Assembly: GCF_001673635.1 (NCBI RefSeq)
Contig: NZ_LZMH01000057.1
Span: forward strand, 1-64,000
Direction: 5' to 3'
Source of the DNA: Mycobacterium asiaticum
GTDB lineage: Bacteria > Actinomycetota > Actinomycetes > Mycobacteriales > Mycobacteriaceae
Length of the DNA stretch: 64,000 nt
This document shows positions 26,352 through 35,412 of the stretch, piece by piece; position 1 is the first letter of the stretch, and each line of letters starts with the position of its first letter. Under the pieces are notes generated by a model. It saw nothing but the letters and a program-made list of their open reading frames with translations, was not told the DNA's origin and did no database searches. The position numbers were made by a program, and so were the translations under genes.

Positions 26352-27557
26352 ATGCCCTCTCGCGAGCTTTCCTTTCCGGTGTTCGACGCCGACAACCACA
26401 TGTACGAGCCGCAGGAAGCGCTGACCAAGTTCCTTCCCGACCACCGCAAGCACGTCATCGACTACGTACAGGTGCGCGGCCGCACCAAGATCGTGGTGCG
26501 CGGCCACATCAGCGACTACATCCCCAATCCCACCTTCGAGGTGGTGGCCCGCCCGGGCGCCCAGGAGGACTACTTCCGCAACGGTTCGCAGGGCAAGAGC
26601 TACCGCGAGATCCTCGGTGAGCCGATGAAAGCCATCCCCGCCTTCCGCGAGCCGGGAGCACGCCTCGAAGTGATGGACGAGCTCGGCATCGACTACGCGC
26701 TGATGTTCCCGACGTTGGCCAGCCTGGTCGAAGAGCGCATGAAGGACGACCCGGAGATGACGCACGACGTCATCCACGCGTTGAACCAGTGGATGTACGA
26801 GCAGTGGTCGTTCAACTACCAGGAGCGGATCTTCGCGACGCCGGTGATCACCCTGCCGATCGTCGACCGGGCGCTCGAGGAATTGGAGTGGTGCCTTCAG
26901 CGCGGTGCCCGCACCGTGCTGGTGCGCCCCGCACCCGTGCCCGGTTACCGCGGCAGCCGCTCCTTCGGCTTCGAGGAGTTCGACCCGTTCTGGCAGGCCT
27001 GCGTGCGCGCCGAGATTCCGGTTTCGATGCACGCCTCGGACAGCGGTTACTCGGAGTTGCTCAACATCTGGGAACCCGGCGACGAGTTTCTGCCGTTCAA
27101 GCCCACCGCCTTCCGCAGCCTCGCCCTGGGTCATCGGCCGGTCGAGGACGCCTTCGGCGCGTTGATCTGTCACGGCGCGCTGACGCGCAACCCCGATCTT
27201 CGGATCCTGTCGATCGAGAACGGTGCCGACTGGGTGCCGCATCTCTTCAAGGGCCTCAAGGGCGTCTACAAGAAGATGCCGCAGGCGTTCGCCGAGGACC
27301 CGATCGAGACGTTCAAGCGTTGCGTCTACATCAGCCCGTTCTGGGAGGACCGCTTCACCGAGATCGTCAAGATGGTCGGCACCGACCGGGTGGTCTTCGG
27401 TTCCGACTGGCCGCACCCGGAGGGCCTGAAGGACCCGATCACATTCGTCGACGAACTCAGGGACTTCGATCAGGAAGACATTGAAAAGATCATGGGCGGC
27501 AACCTGATGAAGTTGATGAAGGTCACCAGGCGCGCGAAAAAGCCGGTTTCCGCATAG
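26352..27557 (+). CDS. Amidohydrolase_2-family metal-dependent hydrolase/decarboxylase
   Basis: 401 residues. A TIM-barrel amidohydrolase with metal motif FDADNH near residues 10-15, central histidine regions (VSMHAS, ICHGAL), and the C-terminal FGSDWPHPEG that supplies the catalytic Asp. All key positions look intact. AGGAG precedes ATG 26352. Members act as decarboxylases or hydrolases on aromatic and cyclic acids; the substrate is unknown. The palindrome upstream suggests control by the neighbouring TetR-type protein. A strong terminator follows. Confidence 0.9.
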   Translation: MPSRELSFPVFDADNHMYEPQEALTKFLPDHRKHVIDYVQVRGRTKIVVRGHISDYIPNPTFEVVARPGAQEDYFRNGSQGKSYREILGEPMKAIPAFREPGARLEVMDELGIDYALMFPTLASLVEERMKDDPEMTHDVIHALNQWMYEQWSFNYQERIFATPVITLPIVDRALEELEWCLQRGARTVLVRPAPVPGYRGSRSFGFEEFDPFWQACVRAEIPVSMHASDSGYSELLNIWEPGDEFLPFKPTAFRSLALGHRPVEDAFGALICHGALTRNPDLRILSIENGADWVPHLFKGLKGVYKKMPQAFAEDPIETFKRCVYISPFWEDRFTEIVKMVGTDRVVFGSDWPHPEGLKDPITFVDELRDFDQEDIEKIMGGNLMKLMKVTRRAKKPVSA

Positions 27558-27575
27558 GCGCAAGCACCGGAGCGT

Positions 27576-27616
27576 TCGGCCCGAACCCGGATCGATCGGG
27601 TTCGGGCCGATCTTTT
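27576..27616 (+). terminator. Intrinsic terminator after the amidohydrolase gene
   Basis: A perfect 14-bp stem (27576-27589 with 27597-27610, TCGGCCCGAACCCG) with a 7-nt loop is followed by TCTTTT. It lies 19 bp after the stop codon. Confidence 0.88.
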
Positions 27617-27732
27617 CGATTCGCCCAAATCGGCGCGTGGCGTCTGCTATACAAAGCGCATCACATTGTCTTAAGGCGCATACGGGGCATCCGGTGGGGG
27701 GTTATCCGGCGCCATCAAGGTGGGGGTGCACG

Positions 27733-28155
27733 ATGAACTTGGGGTCAGCCAACTTTTCCAGGACCGTTTCGCTCAGCAGTGACTTGTCCTCTCAGTTGGA
27801 CGGACCGAGCAGCACGTTGCGCGCGACCACGGTTCGCAGCGCCTCGGCGGTGGTCGTCCGCGCCGGCGGCGAGGTCGATGCGTCCAACGAGCACACTTGG
27901 CAGGGTCTGGTCACCGAGGCGGCAACCGCGGCCAGCCAGGCCGGCCTGCTCGTCGTCGACGTGAACGGCCTGGATTTCATGGGCTGCTGCGCGTTCACCG
28001 TGCTGGCCGACGAAGCGGAGCGCTGCCGCGAACGCGGCATAACGCTGCGCATGGTGAGTCAGAATCCCGGCGTCGCCCGCATTGTCGATGCGTGCGCATT
28101 CGGCAATGTGTTGTCCGTGCACCCGACCACGGAATCCGCGCTGACCACCGCCTGA
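27733..28155 (+). CDS. rsfA: STAS-domain anti-anti-sigma factor, RsfA orthologue
   Basis: 140 residues, one STAS domain (about 30-135). Features recalled from M. tuberculosis RsfA (Rv1365c) are all here: GEVDASNEHTWQ, VVDVNGLDFMGCCAFTVLADEAERCRERG, and the C-terminal VHPTTESALT. RsfA antagonises the anti-sigma factor UsfX (RsbW) of SigF and is thought to be redox-sensitive through paired cysteines; a Cys-Cys pair is present in FMGCCA. A purine-rich AAGGTGGGGG lies before ATG 27733. It is followed on the same strand by the Rv1364c-like regulator, as the pair is adjacent in M. tuberculosis. Confidence 0.93.
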   Translation: MNLGSANFSRTVSLSSDLSSQLDGPSSTLRATTVRSASAVVVRAGGEVDASNEHTWQGLVTEAATAASQAGLLVVDVNGLDFMGCCAFTVLADEAERCRERGITLRMVSQNPGVARIVDACAFGNVLSVHPTTESALTTA

Positions 28156-28295
28156 GACGGCCCGAGGCGGCCTGACGAATTTCGTGCGTGGCACACGTCC
28201 CGCGCATTGATAACCTGATTAGCGTCGCTTGACGTTGTTTTCGTCAGCGCGCCAAAAACTGGGTATTGATGCGGTCCGTGGGAGGTACGGCCAAC

Positions 28296-30257
28296 ATGGC
28301 GGCCGATGAGGACTGGGACAAAACGGTGGGCGCGGCTGAGGACGTGCGGCGCATCTTCGAGAACATCCCGGCGATGGTTGTCGGCCTGGAAGGGCCCGAC
28401 CACCGGTTCATTGCCGTCAATGCCGCGTTTCGCGACTTGAGTCCGCTACTGGTCAGCGTGGGTAAGACCGTCAAGGAGATGTATCCCGAGCTGGAGAGTC
28501 AACAGATCCTCGAGATGTTTGATCGGGTGTATCAAACCGGGGAGTCACAGTCGGGATCCGAGTGGCGGTTGCAGGTCGACTTGCAGGGTTCCGGCCTCGA
28601 GGAGCGGTTCTTCGACTTCCTGGTGACGGCGCGACGCGGGGACGACGGGTCCATCGAAGGAGTGCAGCTGGTCTTCGACGACGTCACCACTCGGGTGCAG
28701 GCGCGCCTGGCCGCCGAGGCGCGGGTCGAGGAACTCTCGGAGCGCTACCGGAACGTGCGCGATTCGGCGACCGTCATGCAGCAGGCGCTGTTGGCCGCGT
28801 CGGTGCCGGTGGTTCCCGACGCCGACATCGCCGCCGAATACGTCGTCGCTGCCGAAGACACCGCCGCCGGCGGCGACTGGTTCGACGCCCTGGCGCTCGG
28901 GGACCGCCTGGTGCTGATCGTCGGGGACGTCGTCGGCCACGGTGTCGAGGCCGCCGCGGTGATGTCGCAGTTGCGCACCGCTTTGCGGATGCAGATCAGC
29001 GCCGGGTACTCGATCGTCGAGGCACTAGAGGCCCTGGACCGGTTCCACGAACAGGTGCCGGGCTCGAAGTCAGCGACCCTTTGCATCGGATCCCTGGATT
29101 ATGTGACGGGTGAATTGCAGTACTGCACCGCCGGGCACCCGCCCCCGCTGGTGGTGTCGGCCGGTGCGGAGTCGCGGTATCTGACACCGTCGGGCGGCGG
29201 CCCGCTGGGCAGCGGCGTCGGCTTCCCACTGCGCACCGAGCCGCTTGGCATCGGCGACACGGTGCTGTTCTACAGCGATGGTTTGATCGAGCGCCCGGGC
29301 CGGCCGCTGGGAGCCAGCACCGCCGAATTCGCCGACTTGGCCGCCAGCATCGCGGCCGGCACCGGCGGCTTCGTCATCGACACGCCTACCCGGGCCGTCG
29401 ACCGCCTCTGTTCGGAGACGCTGGAATTACTGTTGCGCTCCACCGGATACAACGACGATGTGACCCTGCTGGCGGCGCAGCGCCGGGCGCCGACACCGCC
29501 GCTGCACATCACTGCGGACGCGACCATTCACGCCGCTCGTCACGTCCGGTCTCGGCTGCGAAAGTGGTTGTCCGACATCGGCGCTGAAGACACGGACATC
29601 TCCGACATCGTGCATGCCGTCTCCGAATTCGTCGAGAACGCCGTGGAACACGGTTACAGCGACGAGGTCACCGGCGGGGTGGTGGTCGAGGCGACCCTGA
29701 GCGGTGACGGCAAGCTGCGGGCGTCGGTCGTCGACCGAGGGCAGTGGAAAGACCACCGCGAAGGTGCACAGGGCCGCGGGCGCGGCTTGGCCATGGCCGA
29801 AGCCCTGGTGACGGAATCGCATGTCAGCCACGGCCCGGACGGCACCACCGCCTCGCTGACGCACCGACTCAGCCGCCCGGCCAATTTCATCAGCGACCCG
29901 GTCATCAGTCGGGTCACCATTCGGCGTGAACTCGACGACGAATTCGTCTCGCTGGTCGACGATGGCCGCATCATCGTGCGCGGCGAGGTCGATTCGCACA
30001 CCGCCTCCACCCTGGACCGCCAGATCGCGGTGGAAAGCCGTTCGGGCATAGCGTCTTTGACAATTGACCTGAGCGCGGTGACGCATCTGGGCTCAGCGGG
30101 CGTGAGTGCCCTGGCCGCCGCGCGCGACCGCGCCCGCAAGCAGGGCGGCGACTGCGTGCTGGTGGCGCCACCGGGCAGCCCCGCCCACCACGTTTTGTCG
30201 CTGGTCCAGATACCGGTCAACGGCGCCGATCCCGGGAACGTCCTCCTCGCCGATTAG
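28296..30257 (+). CDS. Multidomain sigma-factor regulator PAS-PP2C-HATPase-STAS (Rv1364c-like)
   Basis: 653 residues, the length I recall for Rv1364c. Domain order: PAS (about 18-140), SpoIIE-type PP2C phosphatase (about 180-400; GGDWFDALALGDR, VGDVVGHGVEAA, YNDDVTLL), RsbW-like kinase (about 410-535; HAVSEFVENAVEHGY, RGRGLAMAEAL), and STAS (about 550-650; DSHTASTLDR, DLSAVTHLGSAG). It thus carries sensor, phosphatase, anti-sigma kinase and anti-anti-sigma parts in one chain, linked in M. tuberculosis to SigF. GGGAGG 10 nt upstream supports ATG 28296 over TTG or ATG at 28266-28269. Confidence 0.95.
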   Translation: MAADEDWDKTVGAAEDVRRIFENIPAMVVGLEGPDHRFIAVNAAFRDLSPLLVSVGKTVKEMYPELESQQILEMFDRVYQTGESQSGSEWRLQVDLQGSGLEERFFDFLVTARRGDDGSIEGVQLVFDDVTTRVQARLAAEARVEELSERYRNVRDSATVMQQALLAASVPVVPDADIAAEYVVAAEDTAAGGDWFDALALGDRLVLIVGDVVGHGVEAAAVMSQLRTALRMQISAGYSIVEALEALDRFHEQVPGSKSATLCIGSLDYVTGELQYCTAGHPPPLVVSAGAESRYLTPSGGGPLGSGVGFPLRTEPLGIGDTVLFYSDGLIERPGRPLGASTAEFADLAASIAAGTGGFVIDTPTRAVDRLCSETLELLLRSTGYNDDVTLLAAQRRAPTPPLHITADATIHAARHVRSRLRKWLSDIGAEDTDISDIVHAVSEFVENAVEHGYSDEVTGGVVVEATLSGDGKLRASVVDRGQWKDHREGAQGRGRGLAMAEALVTESHVSHGPDGTTASLTHRLSRPANFISDPVISRVTIRRELDDEFVSLVDDGRIIVRGEVDSHTASTLDRQIAVESRSGIASLTIDLSAVTHLGSAGVSALAAARDRARKQGGDCVLVAPPGSPAHHVLSLVQIPVNGADPGNVLLAD

Positions 30258-30263
30258 GCGCGC

Positions 30264-31496
30264 TCAGCGCGTTCGGCCGTGCCGCACCTGGTTGAACGGC
30301 ACCCCGCGGTCGGCGGCGTACTCGCGCGGGAAGTTCAGCACCCGTTCGCCGATGACATTGCGAGCCATCTCCGTGGTGCCGCCACCGATCGCGACCGACT
30401 GCCGGGACAGAAAACGGAAGCCGGTCTGCAGCCCCTCGCCGACTTCCCCGACCACACCGGCCGCACCGGCGATCGCGAGTGCCGTATCGACCTCCACCAT
30501 CGTGGTCTCGGCGTGGAACAGCCTGATCAGCGTCCCGGCGGCCGGAGGCAGCGAACCGTCCCGCACGCTGCGCGACACGTGGTTGATCAGTTGCTCGGCA
30601 ACCGCGCGGTGCACCAGCGCCCGGCCGGCCATCTCCTGCGCGCGCTCGCTGTCAGCCTGGCCGGTCCTGGCCAGCAGATCCGCATAGTCCACCGGTGTGG
30701 TGTGACCGCCCTCGCTGCCCGAGCCGCTGGCGAACTCCGAGCCTTGACCGACGGCGCGGCGTTCGTGGTAGAGCTGCCGAGATGCCACCGCCCAGCCGTT
30801 ATTCACCTCGCCCACCACCGCGTCGTCACCGACATCCACGCCGTCGAGGAACTCCTCGCAGAACTCCGCACCACCGTTCACCTGGGTGATGCGCCGCAAC
30901 GTGATTCCCGGGTGACGGATGGGGACCAGAAACATCGTCAAGCCGTCGTGCTTGGGCACATCCCAGTCGGTACGGGCCAGGCACAACCCGTAGTCCGCGG
31001 CGAAAGCGCTTGTGCTCCATGTCTTGGCCCCGTTGATCACCCAACGATCGCCCTTACGTTCGGCGCGCGTGATGACACCGGCCAGGTCCGAACCACCGCT
31101 GGGTTCGGACAGCAATTGGACCAGAATCTCGTCCCCCCGCAGCGCCGCGGCGATGTGTTGCTTCTTCTGCTCCTCACTGCCGGTGTCCAGCAGTGTGGCG
31201 CAACAGATGGTGAAAGTGGGGACATTGAGGATCAGCGGCATCTCGTAGCCGACCGACTCCACGTTGAATGCCCGCTGGTATTCGTAGTCCAGTCCCAGTC
31301 CGCCGTATTCGCGCGGGAAACAGATCCCGGCGAACCCGCCTGAGTAGAGCCGCTTCTGCAATTCCCGCGCCCGCTGCCAGGACTGCTCGGCGTCCCGCGG
31401 CATGGCCGGCGGCGACTCGGGGTCGATACTCGGCATGTTGTCGGCCAGCCAGGCCCGCGCGCGGGCGGCGAATTCGGCGACGGACTCGGCTGTCAT
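30264..31496 (-). CDS. Acyl-CoA dehydrogenase (FadE family), first subunit
   Basis: 410 residues with typical features: GGFAGICFPREYGGLGLDYE near residues 53-72, the FAD/substrate region (SEPSGGSDLAG, WVINGAKTWSTSA) and the C-terminal GGGTTEMARNVIGER. It catalyses alpha,beta-dehydrogenation of an acyl-CoA. Its ATG overlaps the stop of the second dehydrogenase gene by 4 nt. Adjacent FadE pairs in mycobacteria often form alpha2-beta2 enzymes, as in cholesterol side-chain degradation, so these two are probably one enzyme. The pair is on the strand opposite to its neighbours and splits the Rv1365c-Rv1362c-like block. Confidence 0.93.
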   Translation of the reverse strand: MTAESVAEFAARARAWLADNMPSIDPESPPAMPRDAEQSWQRARELQKRLYSGGFAGICFPREYGGLGLDYEYQRAFNVESVGYEMPLILNVPTFTICCATLLDTGSEEQKKQHIAAALRGDEILVQLLSEPSGGSDLAGVITRAERKGDRWVINGAKTWSTSAFAADYGLCLARTDWDVPKHDGLTMFLVPIRHPGITLRRITQVNGGAEFCEEFLDGVDVGDDAVVGEVNNGWAVASRQLYHERRAVGQGSEFASGSGSEGGHTTPVDYADLLARTGQADSERAQEMAGRALVHRAVAEQLINHVSRSVRDGSLPPAAGTLIRLFHAETTMVEVDTALAIAGAAGVVGEVGEGLQTGFRFLSRQSVAIGGGTTEMARNVIGERVLNFPREYAADRGVPFNQVRHGRTR

Positions 31497-32620
31497 TTTG
31501 CTGCCGCCTGGTACACCCGGAGGTTGTGCTCCTCAGGGGTGCCGAACATGGAGCGGTACAACGTAATTCGACGCAAGTACAAATGCAGGTCGTGCTCCCA
31601 GGTGACGCCGATGCCGCCGTGCATCTGCACGCAACGTTGCACGATTTGGCCGGCCAGCTCGCCCACGTAGGACTTGGCGATGCTGGCCGACAGGCCGGCT
31701 TCGGGTGCGCGGGCGGACACGTCGGCCACCGCTGCGGCAGTCGTTGCCCGGCATGCTTCCAACCACATCTTCATGTCGGCGAACCCGTGCTTGAGCGCCT
31801 GATACGACGCCAGCGGCCGGCCGAAGCTGTGCCTGTCCAGGGCCCACTGCACGGTGAAGTCGAAGGTGGTCTGCAGGATGCCGACCACCTCGGCGCACTG
31901 CAGCACCTGCGCAACCTGACTTTGCCGATCGATCAGCGTGGGTGTCTCCTCGGCGGTGCCCACGGCCGCGGAGCCGTCGAGCACCACCCCGTCGAATTCG
32001 ACCCGCGCGTACTGCTTGACCAGATCGATCGACGACTGGGGCGTGATGCTCACTCCCGGGCTGTCCGCGGGCACCAGGAACTGACGGATCCCCGCCGCGG
32101 ACCGTGCGACCACCAGCAGCAAAGAACTCTGAGCTCCGGCCTCGACCCGGTCTTTGACCCCGTCGATGCGGTAGCCCGACCCGGCCTCGACGGCGGTGAC
32201 GGCCGGCTCGAGGGGCGCCCAGCCCCGGCTCGGTTCCGACACCGCCCACGAAGCGACGGTGGCCCCGGACATCAGCGCCTCGATGAGTTCCCCGTGCTCG
32301 TCCCGCCCGGCACAATCCACCAGACCCGCCAGGACGGTGCTGACGGGGTACAGGGGGCCGGGGGCAACGGTTTTGCCCAGCAGCTCGGCGACCGCGGCCA
32401 GGTCCGCGAACCCGTCGCCCGAGGCGCTTCCCCCGCCCAGTTCCTCGGGAACCAACAAGGCGGTCCAGCCGAGTTCGGCGGCCCGCCGCCACCACGCGGG
32501 CTCGAAGGAGACGCCCGCGGCGTGCAGGTCCCGGACGTGCCGCAGCGACGCTTCTTTTGCCAGAAACGCTTGGGTAGTGGAGGTAAAGAGTATCTTTTCG
32601 GGAGAGTCGACAGCGGTCAT
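31493..32620 (-). CDS. Acyl-CoA dehydrogenase (FadE family), second subunit
   Basis: 375 residues. N-terminal PAWWRRAAELGWTALLVPEELGG, middle domain around WAVSEPSRGW, and C-terminal FGRPLASYQALKHGFADMKMW with QMHGGIGVTWEHDLHLYLRR. It is shorter than, and clearly different from, its partner, which fits a heteromeric FadE. ATG 32620 is chosen because the protein begins MTAVDSPEKILF like other FadE proteins; the frame is open upstream but contains nothing recognisable. It diverges from the Mce-associated gene at 32798. Confidence 0.92.
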   Translation of the reverse strand: MTAVDSPEKILFTSTTQAFLAKEASLRHVRDLHAAGVSFEPAWWRRAAELGWTALLVPEELGGGSASGDGFADLAAVAELLGKTVAPGPLYPVSTVLAGLVDCAGRDEHGELIEALMSGATVASWAVSEPSRGWAPLEPAVTAVEAGSGYRIDGVKDRVEAGAQSSLLLVVARSAAGIRQFLVPADSPGVSITPQSSIDLVKQYARVEFDGVVLDGSAAVGTAEETPTLIDRQSQVAQVLQCAEVVGILQTTFDFTVQWALDRHSFGRPLASYQALKHGFADMKMWLEACRATTAAAVADVSARAPEAGLSASIAKSYVGELAGQIVQRCVQMHGGIGVTWEHDLHLYLRRITLYRSMFGTPEEHNLRVYQAAAK

Positions 32621-32797
32621 GATGCCGGCCGGACTTCGCTCGACCATCTTTCGCTGTCGCGAAGGAAGTCGGGTAGAAGAATTGGGTGGCTGATCATCGC
32701 CAGATCGGTCCTCGTCGGAGTTCGCGGAAGACTCTGATGTTAGCAATGGGTAATACCGTAAGAGATACCGGAGTTCACTCGATAATGACGAGCGGCA

Positions 32798-33682
32798 ATG
32801 GCTGAGACAGACGACGACGCGGTCACGTCCAAAGCTGAAGCGCTGGCGCTGGCTTTGGAGGCAGAGGCGCAGGCCGCCGAGGCCGAGGCGCTGGCCGCTG
32901 CCGCGCGCGCCAAGGCCCGCGCCGCCCGGCTTCGCCGCGAAGCGCTCGCCGTGAGCAGCGGTGACACGGAATACGACGAGTATGCCGACGACTATGAAGA
33001 CGACGAGGAAGACGAGGACTACGACGACTCGGAGTACTACGAGGACGTCGAAGACGCCGAGCACGCCGAGTATTACGAGGACGCCGAGGACTACGACGAA
33101 GCGGCGAACTACGACGAGTCGGCGAATTACAACGAGTCGGCACCGGTAGTCGAGGGTCCGCTGTCCCGGCGGGAGCGAATGCGCAATTCGTTCGGCGTGC
33201 CGAAGTTGTCGACGCTCGCAAAACTGGCCGCCGTGCTTGTCATCTGCGCCTTCATCGGGACCAGCGGTTACTTTGTGTGGCAGCACCACCAGGCCAACGA
33301 GCGTGAGGAAAAGTCCGCGGCCTTCATCGCCGGCGCCAAAAAGGGCGTGGTGAACATGACCTCGCTCGACTATAAGAAGGCCAAAGACGACGTCCAGCGC
33401 GTCATCGACAGTTCCACCGGCGAGTTCCGGGACGACTTCCAGCAGCGCGCCGCCGATTTCACCAAGGTGGTCGAGCAGTCCAAGGTGGTCACCGAGGGCA
33501 CCGTGAACGCCGCGGCCGTCGAGTCCATGGACGGGCGTTCCGCACTGGTCCTGGTTTCGGCGACCTCGCGGGTCACCAATTCCACCGGCGCCAAGGAGGA
33601 ACCGCGGACCTGGCGGCTGCGGGTGACCGTGACTGAAGAGGACGGGCAATACAAGATGTCGAAAGTGGAGTTCGTACCGTGA
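32798..33682 (+). CDS. Orphan Mce-associated membrane protein (Rv1363c-like)
   Basis: 294 residues: an Ala/Glu-rich coiled segment (EALALALEAEAQAAEAEAL), a very acidic Tyr/Asp/Glu repeat region (about 55-115, with YEDDEEDEDYDDSEYYED), a transmembrane helix (about 143-165) and a Mam-type external domain (FIAGAKKGVVNMTSLDY, GEFRDDFQQRAADFTK). Mce-associated proteins stabilise Mce lipid importers. Position after the Rv1364c-like gene matches Rv1363c. The stop overlaps the next start as GTGA. Confidence 0.88.
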   Translation: MAETDDDAVTSKAEALALALEAEAQAAEAEALAAAARAKARAARLRREALAVSSGDTEYDEYADDYEDDEEDEDYDDSEYYEDVEDAEHAEYYEDAEDYDEAANYDESANYNESAPVVEGPLSRRERMRNSFGVPKLSTLAKLAAVLVICAFIGTSGYFVWQHHQANEREEKSAAFIAGAKKGVVNMTSLDYKKAKDDVQRVIDSSTGEFRDDFQQRAADFTKVVEQSKVVTEGTVNAAAVESMDGRSALVLVSATSRVTNSTGAKEEPRTWRLRVTVTEEDGQYKMSKVEFVP

Positions 33683-34431
33683 GCGACAAGGTGCGCGGCG
33701 AACTCGAGGACGAACTGGACCACAAACTGGACGAGCAAGACAAGACCGCGGTTATCGACACGACGGGCGGGCACCCCGAAGACGAGGTCCAGGACGACCC
33801 CTTCGTCAACGCCGACGCTGAGCCGGCCGCCGATCTCGCCGACGACCCGGACGGTGAGGAGACCGCCGTCGTTACGACCCCCGCGGCGGCCACCGACTCC
33901 GAGACTCGAAAGCGCAACTGGCGGCGCGACTTCTGGCACCGCCAGATCACGATCAAGCCCATCCCGACGATCCTCACTTTGCTCATATTGATCACCGGCG
34001 GCGTGACGATTTGGCTGTATTTCAAGTACCACGAGCCGGATCAGGCGACCAGCCCCGGCGTTGCCCGCGCGGCGGTCAATGCGGCATCGGACGGCACCGT
34101 TGCGGTGCTGTCCTACTCGGCCGACAGCCTGGATAAGGATTTCGCCAACGCCCGCTCGCACCTCTCCGGGGATTTCTTGTCCTACTACGACCAGTTCACC
34201 CAGCAGATCGTTGCCCCGGCCGCCAAACAAAAGTCGCTGAAGACCAACGCGCACGTAATGCGGGCCGCGGTGCAGGAACTACACCCCGACTCCGCGGTCG
34301 TGCTGGTCTTCGTCGATCAGAGCACCACCACCAAGGACAACCCGGACCCGTCCATGTCTGCCAGCAGCGTGCTGGTGAATCTTGCGCTGGTCGACGGCAA
34401 GTGGCTGATCACCAAGTTCACTCCCATCTAG
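33679..34431 (+). CDS. Orphan Mce-associated membrane protein (Rv1362c-like)
   Basis: 250 residues with an acidic cytoplasmic N-terminus, a basic patch (RKRNWRRDFWHRQ), a transmembrane helix (about 96-117) and a Mam-type external domain (AAVNAASDGTVAVLSYSADSLDKDF, HLSGDFLSYYDQFT, ALVDGKWLITKFTPI). GTG 33679 overlaps the previous stop by 4 nt. With its upstream partner it matches the M. tuberculosis pair Rv1363c-Rv1362c and probably forms a complex with it. Confidence 0.88.
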   Translation: MSDKVRGELEDELDHKLDEQDKTAVIDTTGGHPEDEVQDDPFVNADAEPAADLADDPDGEETAVVTTPAAATDSETRKRNWRRDFWHRQITIKPIPTILTLLILITGGVTIWLYFKYHEPDQATSPGVARAAVNAASDGTVAVLSYSADSLDKDFANARSHLSGDFLSYYDQFTQQIVAPAAKQKSLKTNAHVMRAAVQELHPDSAVVLVFVDQSTTTKDNPDPSMSASSVLVNLALVDGKWLITKFTPI

Positions 34432-34446
34432 CCGCCGGCACGTCGG

Positions 34447-35412
34447 CTAAGCGGTGAACACCCGCCGCAGCGACTGCGCGTGCAGAGCCCGGTTCTCTTG
34501 CGAGACAATCCAATCCGGCACCGCGGAGTCGAAGCCGTGAAATGTCGCTGCCACCACGTGCAATTCGGTGTGCACGAAGGCGTGCAACAGCCGATTCGCG
34601 TAGTCGATGGCTTCGTCGCGGCACGGATCGATCTCCGAACAGCTGATGTAGGTGGGCGGCAGGCCTTCCAGATTGGCGCGGTGCGCCGGGACATGGTGGC
34701 CGCTGGCCGTGGTGTGCCCGAGGTAGTGGCCCCAGGCCCGGCTCACGGCCGGGCCGTTGAGGCCGGGCGTGCGCTGGAACTCGCGGCGCGACGGGGTGGC
34801 GTCGGCGTCCAGCATGGGCTGATGCAGGATCTGCATCAGGATCTGGGGACCTTCGGTGTCGAACATCCGCTGCGCCAGGCACGCCACGAGGGCGGCGCCG
34901 GCATCGCGGCCCATCACCGCGATGCGGTCGGTATCCGCCTGCAGTTCGGCGCTGTTGGCGATGACATCGCGCAGCGCCGCCTCGACATCGTCCAGGGCGG
35001 CCGGACACGAATGCTCGGGCGCGAGTCGATAGTCCACCGACACCACCAGGCAGTTCGCGTCGCGGGCCAAGTCGACGCAGTGCGCGTGGTCGGTGTCCAG
35101 GTTCCCGGTGACGAAGCCGCCGCCGTGGGCATAGAGCACCACCGGCGCCGCGGATTCGGTGCGGCCGCGATACAAGCGCAAGTCGAGCCGGTCGCCATCG
35201 GGCCCGGCGATGGACCGCGATTCGACGACGACCCCGTCGGTGTCGGCTCCCGCGGCCCGCTCGGCGGCCACGCGGGTGGCGTGCTCACGCTCGGCGGACA
35301 GGGTTTCGGCCCGAAACTCGACGACGCCCAACTCCTCAGCAGCGGCGCGCAGCGACGGGTCGAGGCGTCCCAGGCCCTGCGGCCGCGTGAGATTCGTTTG
35401 TGTCATGCCCAT
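34447..35412 (-). CDS. Alpha/beta hydrolase fold-3 (HSL-like) protein with Asp in place of the nucleophilic Ser
   Basis: 321 residues. HSL-family features are present: oxyanion HGGGF at 96-100, YRLAPEH at 128-134, a late acid region (SEIDPCRDE) and a late His (FHGFD). The nucleophile elbow, normally GDSAG, reads GRDAG at 168-172, so Asp170 stands at the serine position. Some alpha/beta hydrolases (dehalogenases, epoxide hydrolases) use Asp, but HSL-like ones do not; it may be a non-esterase or inactive. Its ATG overlaps the stop of the amidohydrolase upstream (TAATG), so it is the last gene of a four-gene operon. Confidence 0.88.
   Translation of the reverse strand: MGMTQTNLTRPQGLGRLDPSLRAAAEELGVVEFRAETLSAEREHATRVAAERAAGADTDGVVVESRSIAGPDGDRLDLRLYRGRTESAAPVVLYAHGGGFVTGNLDTDHAHCVDLARDANCLVVSVDYRLAPEHSCPAALDDVEAALRDVIANSAELQADTDRIAVMGRDAGAALVACLAQRMFDTEGPQILMQILHQPMLDADATPSRREFQRTPGLNGPAVSRAWGHYLGHTTASGHHVPAHRANLEGLPPTYISCSEIDPCRDEAIDYANRLLHAFVHTELHVVAATFHGFDSAVPDWIVSQENRALHAQSLRRVFTA

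Noticed and set aside
30264..32620. Acyl-CoA dehydrogenase pair as part of a mobile element
   Set aside because: No transposase, integrase, terminal repeat or change in composition is visible at its ends.
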